64,000 bases of DNA, from the NCBI RefSeq assembly GCF_002900975.1, contig NZ_PJON01000001.1:62001-126000 (forward strand). Direction: 5' to 3'. The notes beneath the pieces are model-generated. The model was not told the DNA's origin and made no database searches. It saw nothing but the letters and a program-made list of their open reading frames with translations. Made by a program: the position numbers and the translations under genes. Position 1 is the first letter of the stretch. Every line of letters starts with the position of its first letter. The DNA is from Tabrizicola aquatica. Its GTDB lineage: Bacteria; Pseudomonadota; Alphaproteobacteria; Rhodobacterales; Rhodobacteraceae. Positions 8,807-17,593 of this stretch are shown here, piece by piece.

Positions 8807-8948
8807 GCTCGTCGATGACTTCGTCACTCCTCGCGGGGGGACGGCAAGCGGCCTTTCGGGGGCACGCTTGTCGGTGACTGCGTCACTTCTTGTTTCGTCC
8901 GACCGCTGGGCGGGGCGATCCGACGAGGAGACGAAGTCGAATGAGGAG
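8807..8948. repeat. CTCGTCGATGACTTCGTC-type composite repeat (locus 1), in a 317 bp gap
   Basis: The gap between dctD and the next gene holds a 28 bp unit A (8807-8834, beginning GCTCGTCGATGACTTCGTC), a degenerate second A (8866-8892) in the same orientation, and unit B (8921-8948, beginning CGACGAGGAGACGAAGTCG). B is roughly the reverse complement of A, so the locus can form a long imperfect hairpin. Read as protein, A gives VDDFVTP, a false N-terminal extension of the following gene. Other loci are at 13431-13875 and 30233-30297. Confidence 0.75.
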
Positions 8949-9029
8949 GGGGGGGGGCGGAAGGCCCGACTTGCCGGACCGACCCTGCCGTGCTTTCTGG
9001 CCGCCAAATCGGCGGCGCAGGGGGACAAG

Positions 9030-9932
9030 GTGTCGGGCAGGGGATGGATTGCGCTGGGGGCCGGGCTTGCCATGGCGGGGCCGGCGCAGGCGGAATGCCT
9101 GGGCGGGGGCTGTTATGACGGGCTCCTGACCGCGCTGATCGCCATCGTGGTCTATGCGCTGGTGGCGATTGTCCTGCTGATCCTGCAGGCCCGGCGGAAA
9201 TGGCGGCGTTTCGGCTTGCGCGCGTTGGCGGTGGTTCTGGCCATCGCGGTTGGCGTGCCGCTGGTCAGCCAGGCCTGGCAACGCCTGGTCCTGTGGCGGG
9301 TCGAAAGCCGCGAGGTGGTGGGCGCGCCTCCGCCGCTGGAACTGCGCGAGCCTCTGGTCATCGCGCAAAGCTGGGCTTGTCGCGACGATGCCTGCGCGGC
9401 TTTGCTGGCCGCACGGGGCGCGCGCGGCGTGGTGGTGCTACCGGTCGAGGCGCTGGAGCGGCTTGATCTGTCGCGCCCGCTGGTGCTGGCCGCACTGCCG
9501 CTTGAACTGTGGCGCGAGGGCGCATCGGGCGGGGCCATCCAGCGCGGCCTGACCCTGGCCGAACGAGATGCCATCCTGCCCCGGCTTGACTACCTGGTGC
9601 TGACAACCGAGCCCTATTACCGCGCCGACCCCGGCGCGATCGAGGCGGCGTTGCAGTCCCATCCCACCTTGCGCGGCCTGGACGGCGCGGTGCTGGTGCG
9701 GCTGGGCATGGCGCCGCTGACCCCCGGTGCGCCGCACCTGGATTTCGCGGCGCTGAATTTCGATCTTCTGGACCTGTCCTTGATCACCGAGGCGCTTGGC
9801 CTTCCGCTGATCCCTGGCCATTGGCAGCGGTTGCAGAACGAAAGTGCTGGCGTGGCCGAAGCGGTCAAGTCGATCTGCCCCGACCGGGGGGGCGAGGTCG
9901 ACTGGTTCTGCCGCGACCAGATCGAACGTTAG
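9030..9932 (+). CDS. Conserved hypothetical secreted/membrane protein
   Basis: A 300-residue protein of no recognised family. GTG at 9030 is chosen because AGGGGG lies five bases upstream and it gives a clean signal peptide (SGRGWIALGAGLAMAGPAQA, cleavage before ECLGG). Upstream in-frame codons read through a dispersed repeat. After ECLGGGCYDGLL come two membrane helices (about residues 30-50 and 60-78). A ~220-residue soluble part follows, with three cysteines near its ends (ACRDDAC and ICPD/WFCRD). A small downstream gene (10063) begins with the same layout: signal peptide, AECLHGC, then a helix. The two are probably related at their N-termini. No function is proposed. Confidence 0.6.
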   Translation: MSGRGWIALGAGLAMAGPAQAECLGGGCYDGLLTALIAIVVYALVAIVLLILQARRKWRRFGLRALAVVLAIAVGVPLVSQAWQRLVLWRVESREVVGAPPPLELREPLVIAQSWACRDDACAALLAARGARGVVVLPVEALERLDLSRPLVLAALPLELWREGASGGAIQRGLTLAERDAILPRLDYLVLTTEPYYRADPGAIEAALQSHPTLRGLDGAVLVRLGMAPLTPGAPHLDFAALNFDLLDLSLITEALGLPLIPGHWQRLQNESAGVAEAVKSICPDRGGEVDWFCRDQIER

Positions 9933-10062
9933 CGCCCGCCCAAAGACTGTGCCGGACAGCGGCGCTGTCGGGCAGGAAGGCGCTTGTCGGAATACCTGAC
10001 TGTGTCGTGGGTTCCCGATGCTTAGGGTTTCGGGACCTTGGTCCCGGTCTGAAGGTGCTGGA

Positions 10063-10266
10063 ATGTTGCGACTTGTTACCGTTCTTTTGCTCGTGGCCGG
10101 TCCTGCCTCGGCAGAGTGTCTTCACGGGTGTCTTGCACGGCAGAAGGCCATCCTGTCGACGGTCGGCTTTCTGGTGGTGCTTGCCGTGATTGGCGTGATT
10201 GGTGTGATCGCATCCCGCCGGCAAAAGCGACAGGACCAGACGGAAGAGCAAAAGACCGACCTTTGA
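10063..10266 (+). CDS. Small membrane protein with AEC-x-x-GC motif
   Basis: A 67-residue protein: signal peptide (MLRLVTVLLLVAGPASA), then ECLHGCLARQ, one membrane helix (TVGFLVVLAVIGVIGVIA), and a charged tail RRQKRQDQTEEQ. The start-site context and the Cys motif parallel those of the gene ending at 9932, 130 bp upstream. An in-frame ATG at 10018 would place residues before the signal peptide and is not preferred. The function is unknown. Confidence 0.5.
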   Translation: MLRLVTVLLLVAGPASAECLHGCLARQKAILSTVGFLVVLAVIGVIGVIASRRQKRQDQTEEQKTDL

Positions 10267-10682
10267 CCTGGTTCTGGCATCGACTGCCGCGCGACCGTCA
10301 GGAAAAATGGCCATTGCCCTTGGGCCGGCTTTGCCGATAGGGTCGCGGGAAGGCAGTCTGACTGCCCGAGGAATTCTCTCCCTTGGGGCCGTGGGCGCGC
10401 GAAAGCGTGTCGCCCTGGGGGAGCCGGATCGGCCGCAAGGCCGTGCACATTGCCCGCAAGTCCCTGGATTTGTTGGCTATATTAGGTGGAGGGCCCGAAA
10501 GGCCCTTCAATTGTAACCGCGATGAGGCGTGCGAGCATCTTGCGCAGCGACCCGTTCGGCCCCCTGGGTCGAGGATTGCTGCATGTGCCCGCTGCCCGCG
10601 CTCAGACAAGCCGCCCCGTCCGTTTCGATCAACCCGCTGGTCCGCCAGGGGGCCTGTTGCGCCCGGGGCGCAATGGACCAAC
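10267..10682 (+). promoter_or_regulatory. RNase E leader region
   Basis: 416 bp without a convincing gene precede rne. A TATATT (10478-10483) is a possible -10 with a poor -35. A GC hairpin GGGCCCGAAAGGCCC follows shortly after (about 10492-10506), leaving a leader near 190 bases. In enterobacteria the rne 5' UTR mediates autoregulation; whether this leader does so is inference. Confidence 0.35.
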
Positions 10683-13415
10683 ATGTCAAAGAAGATGCTT
10701 ATCGATGCCACCCATCCCGAGGAAACCCGGGTGGTCGTGGTCGACGGAAACAAGGTCGAAGAATTCGATTTCGAGACCGTAAACAAGCGCCAACTGGCCG
10801 GAAACATCTACCTGGCCAAGGTGACGCGGGTCGAACCCTCGCTGCAGGCGGCCTTTGTGGAATATGGCGGCAACCGCCACGGGTTCCTCGCCTTCGCCGA
10901 AATCCACCCGGATTACTATCAGATCCCGGTCGCCGACCGTAAGGCGCTGATCGAGGAAGAGCGGGCGATGGCCCGCGCCGAGGAAGAGGAAGAGAGCCGC
11001 CGATCGCGGCGTCGCGGCCCGCGTCCGCAGGCGAAGGCCGAGGCGGTGAAGGCCGAGGATGCCGTGACCGAAGGACCGGCCGGCATGGATGTGGTCGACC
11101 TGGGCGAGGACGAAGGCCAGGAAGAGACGCTGGTCGAGGCCGCGGGCCATGACCACGACCATGACCATGGGTCCGACCACGATCATGCGCATGACCATGA
11201 TCACCACAACGAGTCGGTCGAGAATGGCGACAACGGCCGCTATCGCGCGGTCGACCACGCCAGCGACACCGACGAGGAAATCGAGTCCATCGCCGAAGAG
11301 GACGTGGCCGAGGAAATCGCCCAGCCGCGCCGCCCGCGCGCCCGGCGCTACAAGATCCAGGAAGTCGTCAAGGTCCGGCAGATCATGCTGGTCCAGGTCG
11401 TCAAGGAAGAGCGCGGCAACAAGGGCGCGGCGCTGACCACCTATCTGTCGCTGGCGGGCCGCTATTGCGTGCTGATGCCGAACACCGCACGCGGCGGCGG
11501 GATTTCCCGCAAGATCACCAATGCGGTGGACCGCAAGAAGCTAAAGGAAATCGCGGGCGAGCTGGAGGTGCCGGAAGGTGCCGGCCTGATCGTCCGGACG
11601 GCAGGGGCCAAGCGGACCAAGCCCGAGATCAAGCGCGACTACGAATATCTGATGCGCCTGTGGGAGCAGATCCGCGAGCTGACGCTGAAGTCGATCGCTC
11701 CGGCCAAGATCTATGAGGAAGGTGATCTGATCAAACGCTCGATCCGCGATCTTTACAGCCGCGAGATCGACGAGGTGCTGGTCGAAGGCGAGGGCGGTTA
11801 TCGCACCGCCAAGGACTTCATGCGGATGATCATGCCAAGCCATGCCAAGCAGGTGATCCGCTATACCGACCCGACGCCCCTGTTCGCGAAGTATCAGGTC
11901 GAGGGCTATCTGGCGGGCATGTTCAACCCGACGGTCCAGCTGAAATCGGGCGGTTATATCGTGATCGGCGTCACCGAGGCGCTGGTGGCGATCGACGTGA
12001 ACTCGGGCCGGGCGACGAAAGAGGGGTCGATCGAGGAGACGGCCCTCAAGACCAACCTGGAGGCCGCCGACGAGGTGGCGCGCCAGCTGCGCCTGCGCGA
12101 CCTGGCGGGGCTGATCGTCATCGACTTCATCGACATGGAAGAGCGGAAGAACAACGCCTCGGTCGAGAAGCGGTTGAAGGACAAGCTCAAGACCGACCGT
12201 GCGCGGATCCAGGTCGGGCGGATCAGTGGCTTCGGTCTGCTGGAGATGAGCCGGCAGCGGTTGCGGCCGGGGATGCTGGAATCGACGACCCAGCCCTGCC
12301 CGCATTGCCACGGCACCGGGTTGATCCGGTCGGATGACTCCATGGCGTTGCAGGTGCTGCGTGCGCTGGAAGAAGAGGGCACGCGGAAGCGGTCGAAAGA
12401 GGTGCTTCTGAAGGCGCCGATCGGGATCGTGAACTATCTCTTCAACCAGAAGCGTGAGCATGTCGCGCTGATCGAGGCGCGCTACGGGATGAGCGTGCGG
12501 ATCGAGGCCGACCCGCTGCTGGTCAGCCCGGATTACACGATCGAGAAGTTCAAGACCGCGCTGCGCGTGGTGCCGGAGACCCCGGTGATCTCGGGCCATG
12601 CCGGGCTGATGGGCGCGCCGGTCGACGAGGAAGAGGACGAGGATATCGTCGAGGACCTGGTCGAGGAGGAAGTCGAGGAGACCGAGGTCGAAGCTGCCGC
12701 GGTGGTGCCGGCGGCTGCGGCGGGCGAGGGCGATCAGCCGCGCAAGAAGAAGCGCCGGCGGCGGCGGCGGCGCGGTGGCAGCCGTGACGGCGCGGTGAAC
12801 GGCGGCGAAGCGGCGGCGGATGGCGACGAGGCGTCGGACGACGACGACGAGGATGACGCGGCCGATGAGGCGATGTCCGAGCCGGTGGCAGCGGCCCCTG
12901 TGGCCGAAGAGCCGGCGTCGAAGCCGAAGCGCACCCGCAAGCCGCGCGGTGCCAAGGCGGCGGTCGCCGCCGAGGCTGGGGCCGAGGCTGGGGCCGAAGG
13001 TGTGGCCGAGCTGGCCGTGACCCCGGCGCCCGAGCCGGTCGCCGAACCCGTCGCGGAACCTGCCGCCGAATCCGCACCTGCGCCGAGGAAGCGCGCCAGC
13101 CGGTCCAAGGCGGCCGCTGCGGAAGCCCCGGCCGAAACCGCAGCCGAAACTGCGGCAGAGACCGCGGCCGAAGCCCCGGCTGCCAAGCCGGCGCGGACAC
13201 GCGCTTCGCGGGCCAAGGTTGCGGCTGAGCCTGCGCCTGTCGCGCCCGCTGCTGCGGCCGAGACGCCTGCGGAGCCTGCCCTGATGCCGGACCCCGGTCT
13301 GGTGCCAACCGCCGAGACAGTGGTCTCGGACCCGGCTGAAGCCCAGGCAACCACTGGCGTGGCCGAGGACAGCTCGAAGCCCAAGCGCAAGGGCTGGTGG
13401 TCGCTGGGCCGCTGA
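10683..13415 (+). CDS. rne: Ribonuclease E
   Basis: The endonuclease that organises the RNA degradosome. The 910-residue protein starts MSKKMLIDATHPEETR. The S1 RNA-binding domain (about 35-270) is split by an acidic/basic insertion (92-222) containing the His/Asp run HDHDHDHGSDHDHAHDHDHH at 156-175. The catalytic core follows: Asp438 in AIDVNSGRATK and the second metal aspartate in LIVIDFIDM match the E. coli active site. The Zn-link CPHC is Cys539/Cys542. The last ~330 residues are low-complexity acidic, Ala/Pro/Glu-rich, with an arginine cluster (RKKKRRRRRRR) and a C-terminal KRKGWWSLGR. This tail is expected to be the degradosome scaffold. Confidence 0.96.
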   Translation: MSKKMLIDATHPEETRVVVVDGNKVEEFDFETVNKRQLAGNIYLAKVTRVEPSLQAAFVEYGGNRHGFLAFAEIHPDYYQIPVADRKALIEEERAMARAEEEEESRRSRRRGPRPQAKAEAVKAEDAVTEGPAGMDVVDLGEDEGQEETLVEAAGHDHDHDHGSDHDHAHDHDHHNESVENGDNGRYRAVDHASDTDEEIESIAEEDVAEEIAQPRRPRARRYKIQEVVKVRQIMLVQVVKEERGNKGAALTTYLSLAGRYCVLMPNTARGGGISRKITNAVDRKKLKEIAGELEVPEGAGLIVRTAGAKRTKPEIKRDYEYLMRLWEQIRELTLKSIAPAKIYEEGDLIKRSIRDLYSREIDEVLVEGEGGYRTAKDFMRMIMPSHAKQVIRYTDPTPLFAKYQVEGYLAGMFNPTVQLKSGGYIVIGVTEALVAIDVNSGRATKEGSIEETALKTNLEAADEVARQLRLRDLAGLIVIDFIDMEERKNNASVEKRLKDKLKTDRARIQVGRISGFGLLEMSRQRLRPGMLESTTQPCPHCHGTGLIRSDDSMALQVLRALEEEGTRKRSKEVLLKAPIGIVNYLFNQKREHVALIEARYGMSVRIEADPLLVSPDYTIEKFKTALRVVPETPVISGHAGLMGAPVDEEEDEDIVEDLVEEEVEETEVEAAAVVPAAAAGEGDQPRKKKRRRRRRRGGSRDGAVNGGEAAADGDEASDDDDEDDAADEAMSEPVAAAPVAEEPASKPKRTRKPRGAKAAVAAEAGAEAGAEGVAELAVTPAPEPVAEPVAEPAAESAPAPRKRASRSKAAAAEAPAETAAETAAETAAEAPAAKPARTRASRAKVAAEPAPVAPAAAAETPAEPALMPDPGLVPTAETVVSDPAEAQATTGVAEDSSKPKRKGWWSLGR

Positions 13416-13430
13416 GGGACAGCTCCTCGT

Positions 13431-13596
13431 TCGACTTCGTCTCCTCGTCGCGGGTTTCCGCGGCGAGGAGAGACGAATGTGGGGCCCCTCGTGGGTCGGC
13501 TTTGGTTTAACCCCCAACGAAGCGCCTGCCTCATAGGGGCTGCTGGTCGCAGGGTCGCAGGCGCGCACTCCTCGGTCGACTTTGTCTCCTCGTCGT
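13431..13596. repeat. Composite repeat, locus 2 (two B units, first forming a hairpin after rne)
   Basis: Sixteen bases after the rne stop, a reverse-oriented B unit (13431-13452) overlaps an inverted repeat: GTCTCCTCGTCGCGG pairs with CCGCGGCGAGGAGAGAC (13439-13475). This could end the rne transcript. A second reverse B unit follows at 13567-13596. The 471 bp gap 13416-13886 holds only these elements and a reversed A unit at 13848-13875. Confidence 0.65.
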
Positions 13597-13847
13597 GGGA
13601 TTTCGTCGCGGACGAGATCGGTGGCAGGGGAGCGCCCGCGCTGGACCGGGGCCGGGCGGTCGCCGGATCGCTAGATCGGGCAGGCGTTGTCTTTGTCTGG
13701 TTCGCATCGCGATCTGTGGCGGCGCGAGGGACAACGTGACCGCTTGCAATCCGTCAGCCCAGTTGTCTGCTGTCCCGCAGGGTCCGGTGCCGATCAAGGG
13801 ACAGCAACGCCCGTCTTCGGCATGGCCGCCACGTCGCAGGCACCACA

Positions 13848-13875
13848 GCGAGGAGTGACGAAGTCATCGACGAGC
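13848..13875 (-). repeat. Composite repeat, locus 2, reversed A unit
   Basis: The exact reverse complement of the A unit found at 8807 and 30233; it reads GCGAGGAGTGACGAAGTCAT on the plus strand and ends CGACGAGC. It lies eleven bases beyond the 3' end of the minus-strand tusA-like gene. Confidence 0.75.
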
Positions 13876-13886
13876 GGGGCGGCGGG

Positions 13887-14117
13887 TCAGCCCCGGCGGA
13901 TCAGGTGGAGGGTCACGTCCCCCTCGGCTTGAGCGCCAAGGTAGTCATGCCCTGCCTGCCCGCAGAAATGCGGCAGGTCGACCAGCGCCATAGCATCGGT
14001 GGCACGCACGCAAAGCACCGTGCCTGGCCCCAGCGCCAACAGCCGCTTGCGTGCCCGCAGCACCGGCAGGGGACACAGCAGCCCCTCGCAATCCAGGATT
14101 TCGTCCCATTCGGCCAT
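13887..14117 (-). CDS. TusA/SirA-family sulfurtransferase
   Basis: A 76-residue protein starting MAEWDEILDCEG. The conserved CPLP motif (Cys15, the sulfur-carrying cysteine) and the small two-layer fold length identify the TusA/SirA/YedF family, which relays persulfide sulfur in tRNA thiolation, cofactor synthesis or sulfur oxidation. An in-frame extension to 14243 has no support and would overlap ccdA. It is transcribed divergently from ccdA across 124 bp, a plausible thiol/sulfur pairing. Which sulfur pathway it serves is not shown. Confidence 0.85.
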   Translation of the reverse strand: MAEWDEILDCEGLLCPLPVLRARKRLLALGPGTVLCVRATDAMALVDLPHFCGQAGHDYLGAQAEGDVTLHLIRRG

Positions 14118-14241
14118 GACGCCCGCTCTAGCCGTCCTCAGCGCCTGCGGCAAGGTTACACAGCCGCCACGCGCTTGTGACGCAGGCATGGCGTGACGGC
14201 AGGGCACAAAGCGGCTATCTGGAAGCAGGACGGAGAGCCCC

Positions 14242-15000
14242 ATGTTCGGAATCGAGATCTTCGACGCTGCCCTGTTGCCCGCGATGCTGGTTGCGCTGGT
14301 GGCGGGGGTGCTTTCCTTCCTGAGCCCCTGCGTGTTGCCGATCGTGCCGCCCTATCTGGCCTATATGGGCGGGATCAGCATGGGCGAGATGACCGGCGGC
14401 GGCGCGGCGCGGCGGCGGGTCATCCTGCCGGCGTTGTTCTTTGTCCTTGGGCTGTCGACGATCTTCCTGCTTCTGGGGTTCACCGCCTCGGCCTTTGGCG
14501 GCTTCGTCTTGCAGAACCAGGTTCTGCTTGCCCGGATCTCGGGCGGGGTCATCATCATCTTCGGGCTGCACTTTCTGGGCGTTTTCCGTATCGGCCTTTT
14601 GGACCGTGAAATGCGGGTGGATGCGGGGGATCGCGGCGGCAGTGCGCTGGGCGCCTATGTGCTGGGTCTGGCCTTCGCCTTTGGCTGGACGCCCTGCATC
14701 GGCCCGCAACTGGGCGCGATCCTGTCGCTGGCCGCGCAAGAGGGCAGCACCCAGCGCGGCACGCTGTTGCTGGGGGTCTATGCCCTTGGGCTGGGGCTGC
14801 CCTTCCTGCTGGCGGCGATCTTCATCGAGCGGTCGATGACCGTGATGGCCCGGCTGAAGCGCCACATGAAGCTGATCGAGCGGATGATGGGTGCGCTTCT
14901 CATCATCGTCGGCCTGGCGCTGGTGACCGGGGCCTTCACCGATTTCAGCTATTGGATGCTGGAAACCTACGAGGTTCTGGGCCTGCCGCTGCCGGGGTGA
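14242..15000 (+). CDS. ccdA: Cytochrome c biogenesis thiol transporter CcdA
   Basis: CcdA moves reducing power across the inner membrane to periplasmic thioredoxin-like proteins for cytochrome c maturation. The 252-residue protein has six predicted membrane helices. The paired redox cysteines are in the family motifs SPCVLP (Cys30) and TPCIGP (Cys152). GGAG precedes the ATG by a few bases. It stands alone, without a neighbouring thioredoxin gene, and is divergent from the TusA-like gene. Confidence 0.93.
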   Translation: MFGIEIFDAALLPAMLVALVAGVLSFLSPCVLPIVPPYLAYMGGISMGEMTGGGAARRRVILPALFFVLGLSTIFLLLGFTASAFGGFVLQNQVLLARISGGVIIIFGLHFLGVFRIGLLDREMRVDAGDRGGSALGAYVLGLAFAFGWTPCIGPQLGAILSLAAQEGSTQRGTLLLGVYALGLGLPFLLAAIFIERSMTVMARLKRHMKLIERMMGALLIIVGLALVTGAFTDFSYWMLETYEVLGLPLPG

Positions 15001-15050
15001 CCGGACGGGCTTCCCTAAGCTTTGCCAATGGTTAAGCTGGCGCGGCGAAT

Positions 15051-16271
15051 ATGGCCGGGATGGCGGATCAAGTGACAGGTTCGGGGCAGGAACAGGGGGG
15101 CGACGTCTTTCGGCGCCGGGTCCTGTATATTCCGGGCTATGACCCCTTCCCGCCGCGCCGCTACCGCGAGCTTTACCGCAAGGAGGGGGCCGCGCAGGCC
15201 GCCATCTCGGGCTATGCGCTGACGGTCGAGGGGCGGGTGGGTCCGGGCTATGCCTGGCGGGTGACCAGCGACATGGGCCGCCCGGCCGAGGCCGAAGTCG
15301 AGGTGCTGGTCTGGTCCGATCTGGTGCAACGCTCGATGGGGCAGGGGATCGCGGGGACTTACCTGTTGCTGGCGCGGACGGCCTGGGTCTATGCGGCCTC
15401 GGGCGCGCTGCGGCGGTTGGTGCGGTTGCGCAAGGGGCCGATGGTGGCGGCGCTTTATCCGGCGGTGCTCTTGGTGCTGCAGGCGGTGGTGGCGTTTGCG
15501 CTGGCCGGGGTGGTGCTGTGGCTGGTGCCCTGGCCGCTGCTGGCTTGGGTGGCGGCGGCGGGCACGGTCTGGGCGGTGCTGGCGGCCTTCCGGCGGCTGG
15601 ATCGCCGGTTCTACGCCTATTACCTGATGCACGACTATGCTTTCACCGCGCTGGAAGGCGGTGCCTATCCGGCGGTGCTGGAGGCGCGGCTGGTCGAGTT
15701 TCGCGCGAAGCTGCGCGCGGCGCTGGGGTCGGGCGTGGACGAGGTGCTGGTGGTCGGCCATTCCTCGGGCGCGCATCTGGCGGTGTCGGTGCTGGCCGAC
15801 CTGATCCGCGAGGGGGTCCCGGAAGGCCCGGCGCTGGGGTTCCTGAGCCTGGGGCAGGTGGTGCCGATGGTGTCGTTCCTGCCGCGCGCGGGGCGGTTGC
15901 GGGGCGATCTGCGCTATCTGTCGGAACGCGAGGAATTGACCTGGGTCGATGTCAGCGCGCCGGGCGACGGCTGCACCTTCGCGCTGTGCGATCCCGTGGC
16001 GGTCAGCGGCGTGGCGACGGGGGGGCAGCGGTGGCCGCTGGTCCTGTCGGCCGCCTTCAGCCAGACGCTAAGCCCCGAAAGGTGGCAGGCGCTGCGGCGG
16101 CGCTATTTCCGGCTGCATTTCCAGTATCTTTGCGCCTTCGACCGGCCCGAGGGCTATGACTATTTCCGCATCACCGCCGGGCCGGTGACGCTGGCCGACC
16201 GGTTTCGGGACCGCAAGCCCTCGGCCAGCCGGATCACCCGGGCGGCCAGCCCCTACAGGGATGTGGCATGA
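15051..16271 (+). CDS. Alpha/beta-hydrolase-like membrane protein
   Basis: A 406-residue protein with an alpha/beta-hydrolase nucleophile elbow GHSSGA (Ser238) after the strand DEVLVVGHS. The N-terminal VLYIPGYDPFPPRRY resembles the oxyanion-loop strand of such hydrolases. Two membrane helices lie in the middle (about 127-178), so the enzyme is probably inner-membrane anchored. The substrate is unknown. Its stop overlaps the start of the P450 gene as ATGA (16268-16271), which predicts translational coupling and a shared pathway. The start at ATG 15051 is uncertain; ATG 15060 is also in frame. Confidence 0.65.
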   Translation: MAGMADQVTGSGQEQGGDVFRRRVLYIPGYDPFPPRRYRELYRKEGAAQAAISGYALTVEGRVGPGYAWRVTSDMGRPAEAEVEVLVWSDLVQRSMGQGIAGTYLLLARTAWVYAASGALRRLVRLRKGPMVAALYPAVLLVLQAVVAFALAGVVLWLVPWPLLAWVAAAGTVWAVLAAFRRLDRRFYAYYLMHDYAFTALEGGAYPAVLEARLVEFRAKLRAALGSGVDEVLVVGHSSGAHLAVSVLADLIREGVPEGPALGFLSLGQVVPMVSFLPRAGRLRGDLRYLSEREELTWVDVSAPGDGCTFALCDPVAVSGVATGGQRWPLVLSAAFSQTLSPERWQALRRRYFRLHFQYLCAFDRPEGYDYFRITAGPVTLADRFRDRKPSASRITRAASPYRDVA

Positions 16272-17593
16272 CCCCGCCGAAGCCAGTGCCGCGCGCGGAC
16301 AAGGTGTCGCTTTGGGGGCATTTGCGGGCGTTCCGGCGCGATATCCTGTCGGCGCAGCCCGCGCGCCTGTACCGGGCCTGGATGGCCGAGTTTCGCACGC
16401 CCTTTTTCCGCAGCTACCTGTGCAATGACCCGGCGCTGGTGCGGCGGGTGCTGGACGAGCGGCCGGGGGATTTCCCCAAGTCGGACCGGGTGACGGAAGG
16501 CTTGCGGCCACTGCTTGGCCGGTCGGTCTTTGTCACCAATGGCGAGGAATGGCTGCACCAGCGCCGGATCATCGACCCGGCGTTCGAGGGGGGGCGGCTG
16601 AAGGACAGCTTCCCCGCCATCTGGGCGGCCTGCGAGGCGGCCGTGGCGCGGATGCCCGGGGGTGTGGTCGAGGTCGAACTGGCGGCCAGCCATGCGGCGG
16701 CGGATGTGATCTTCCGCACGCTCTTCTCGATCCCGATCGAGGACCGGGTGGCTCAGGCGGTGTTCCAGGAGTTCCGCGCCTATCAGCGATCCGCGCCGAT
16801 CCTGAACCTGGGGGCCTTCCTGCCCCTGCCGCGCTGGGTGCCGCGCCTGCACCGGCGGGCGACCCTGCGGTCGGCCAAGGCGATCCGGGGGCTGATCCAG
16901 GGACTGACGGCGGAGCGGGCGGCGGCGATTGCGGCCGGCGGGGCGCCGCAGGACCTGGCGACCAAGATCATGACCACGCCCGACCCCGTCACCGGCGCGC
17001 CCTTTGGCACGGCCGAGATGGTGGACCAGGTGGCGATCTTCTTCCTGGCCGGGCACGAGACCAGCGCCTCGGCCCTGGGATGGGCGCTGTATCTGCTGGC
17101 AACCCATCCAGAGGCGCAGGAGCGCGTGGCGGCCGAGGCGGCGACCCTGCGGCCGGAGTTCGGGGTGGTGGGCGGGCTGCGCTTTACCCGCGACGTGTTT
17201 CGTGAGGCGTTGCGGCTTTATCCACCGGTGCCGATGCTGGTGCGCGAGACGGCGCAGGCGGAAGAGTTCCGGGGCCGCAAGGTGGCGAAGGGCGCGCAGG
17301 TGGTGATCAGCCCCTGGCACCTGCACCGGCATGAACGGCTGTGGGACCGGCCGGACGCGTTCGACCCGGACCGCTGGGCGGGCGAAGTGCCGGCTGGGGG
17401 CTACCTGCCGTTCTCGCGCGGGGCGCGGGTCTGTCCGGGCGCCGGATTCGCGATGCTGGAGGGCACGCTGTTGCTGGCGCATCTGCTGCGGTCCTTCCGG
17501 TTCGAGGCCCTGCCGGACCGAGTGCCGGTGCCGGTGGCGCATCTGACGGTGCGGGCGCAGGACGGCATCTGGCTGCGGGTCAGCCCCAGATAG
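16268..17593 (+). CDS. Cytochrome P450
   Basis: A 441-residue haem monooxygenase. The I-helix oxygen-binding motif is FLAGHETSASAL, the K-helix ExxR is in REALRLYPP, and the haem loop FSRGARVCPGAGFA has axial Cys389. The sequence style (AGHETS, ALRLYPPVP, PFSRGARVCPG) is that of the CYP4/CYP102-like fatty-acid hydroxylase clan rather than the CYP101 group, though substrate cannot be read out. No ferredoxin or reductase gene is nearby. It is translationally coupled to the preceding hydrolase-like gene, which suggests joint action on a lipid or ester. Confidence 0.93.
   Translation: MTPPKPVPRADKVSLWGHLRAFRRDILSAQPARLYRAWMAEFRTPFFRSYLCNDPALVRRVLDERPGDFPKSDRVTEGLRPLLGRSVFVTNGEEWLHQRRIIDPAFEGGRLKDSFPAIWAACEAAVARMPGGVVEVELAASHAAADVIFRTLFSIPIEDRVAQAVFQEFRAYQRSAPILNLGAFLPLPRWVPRLHRRATLRSAKAIRGLIQGLTAERAAAIAAGGAPQDLATKIMTTPDPVTGAPFGTAEMVDQVAIFFLAGHETSASALGWALYLLATHPEAQERVAAEAATLRPEFGVVGGLRFTRDVFREALRLYPPVPMLVRETAQAEEFRGRKVAKGAQVVISPWHLHRHERLWDRPDAFDPDRWAGEVPAGGYLPFSRGARVCPGAGFAMLEGTLLLAHLLRSFRFEALPDRVPVPVAHLTVRAQDGIWLRVSPR

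Noticed and set aside
8805-9029. N-terminal extension MLVDDFVTPR of the hypothetical protein
   Set aside because: It is encoded by the dispersed A/B repeat; GTG 9030 has a good SD and a signal peptide directly after it.
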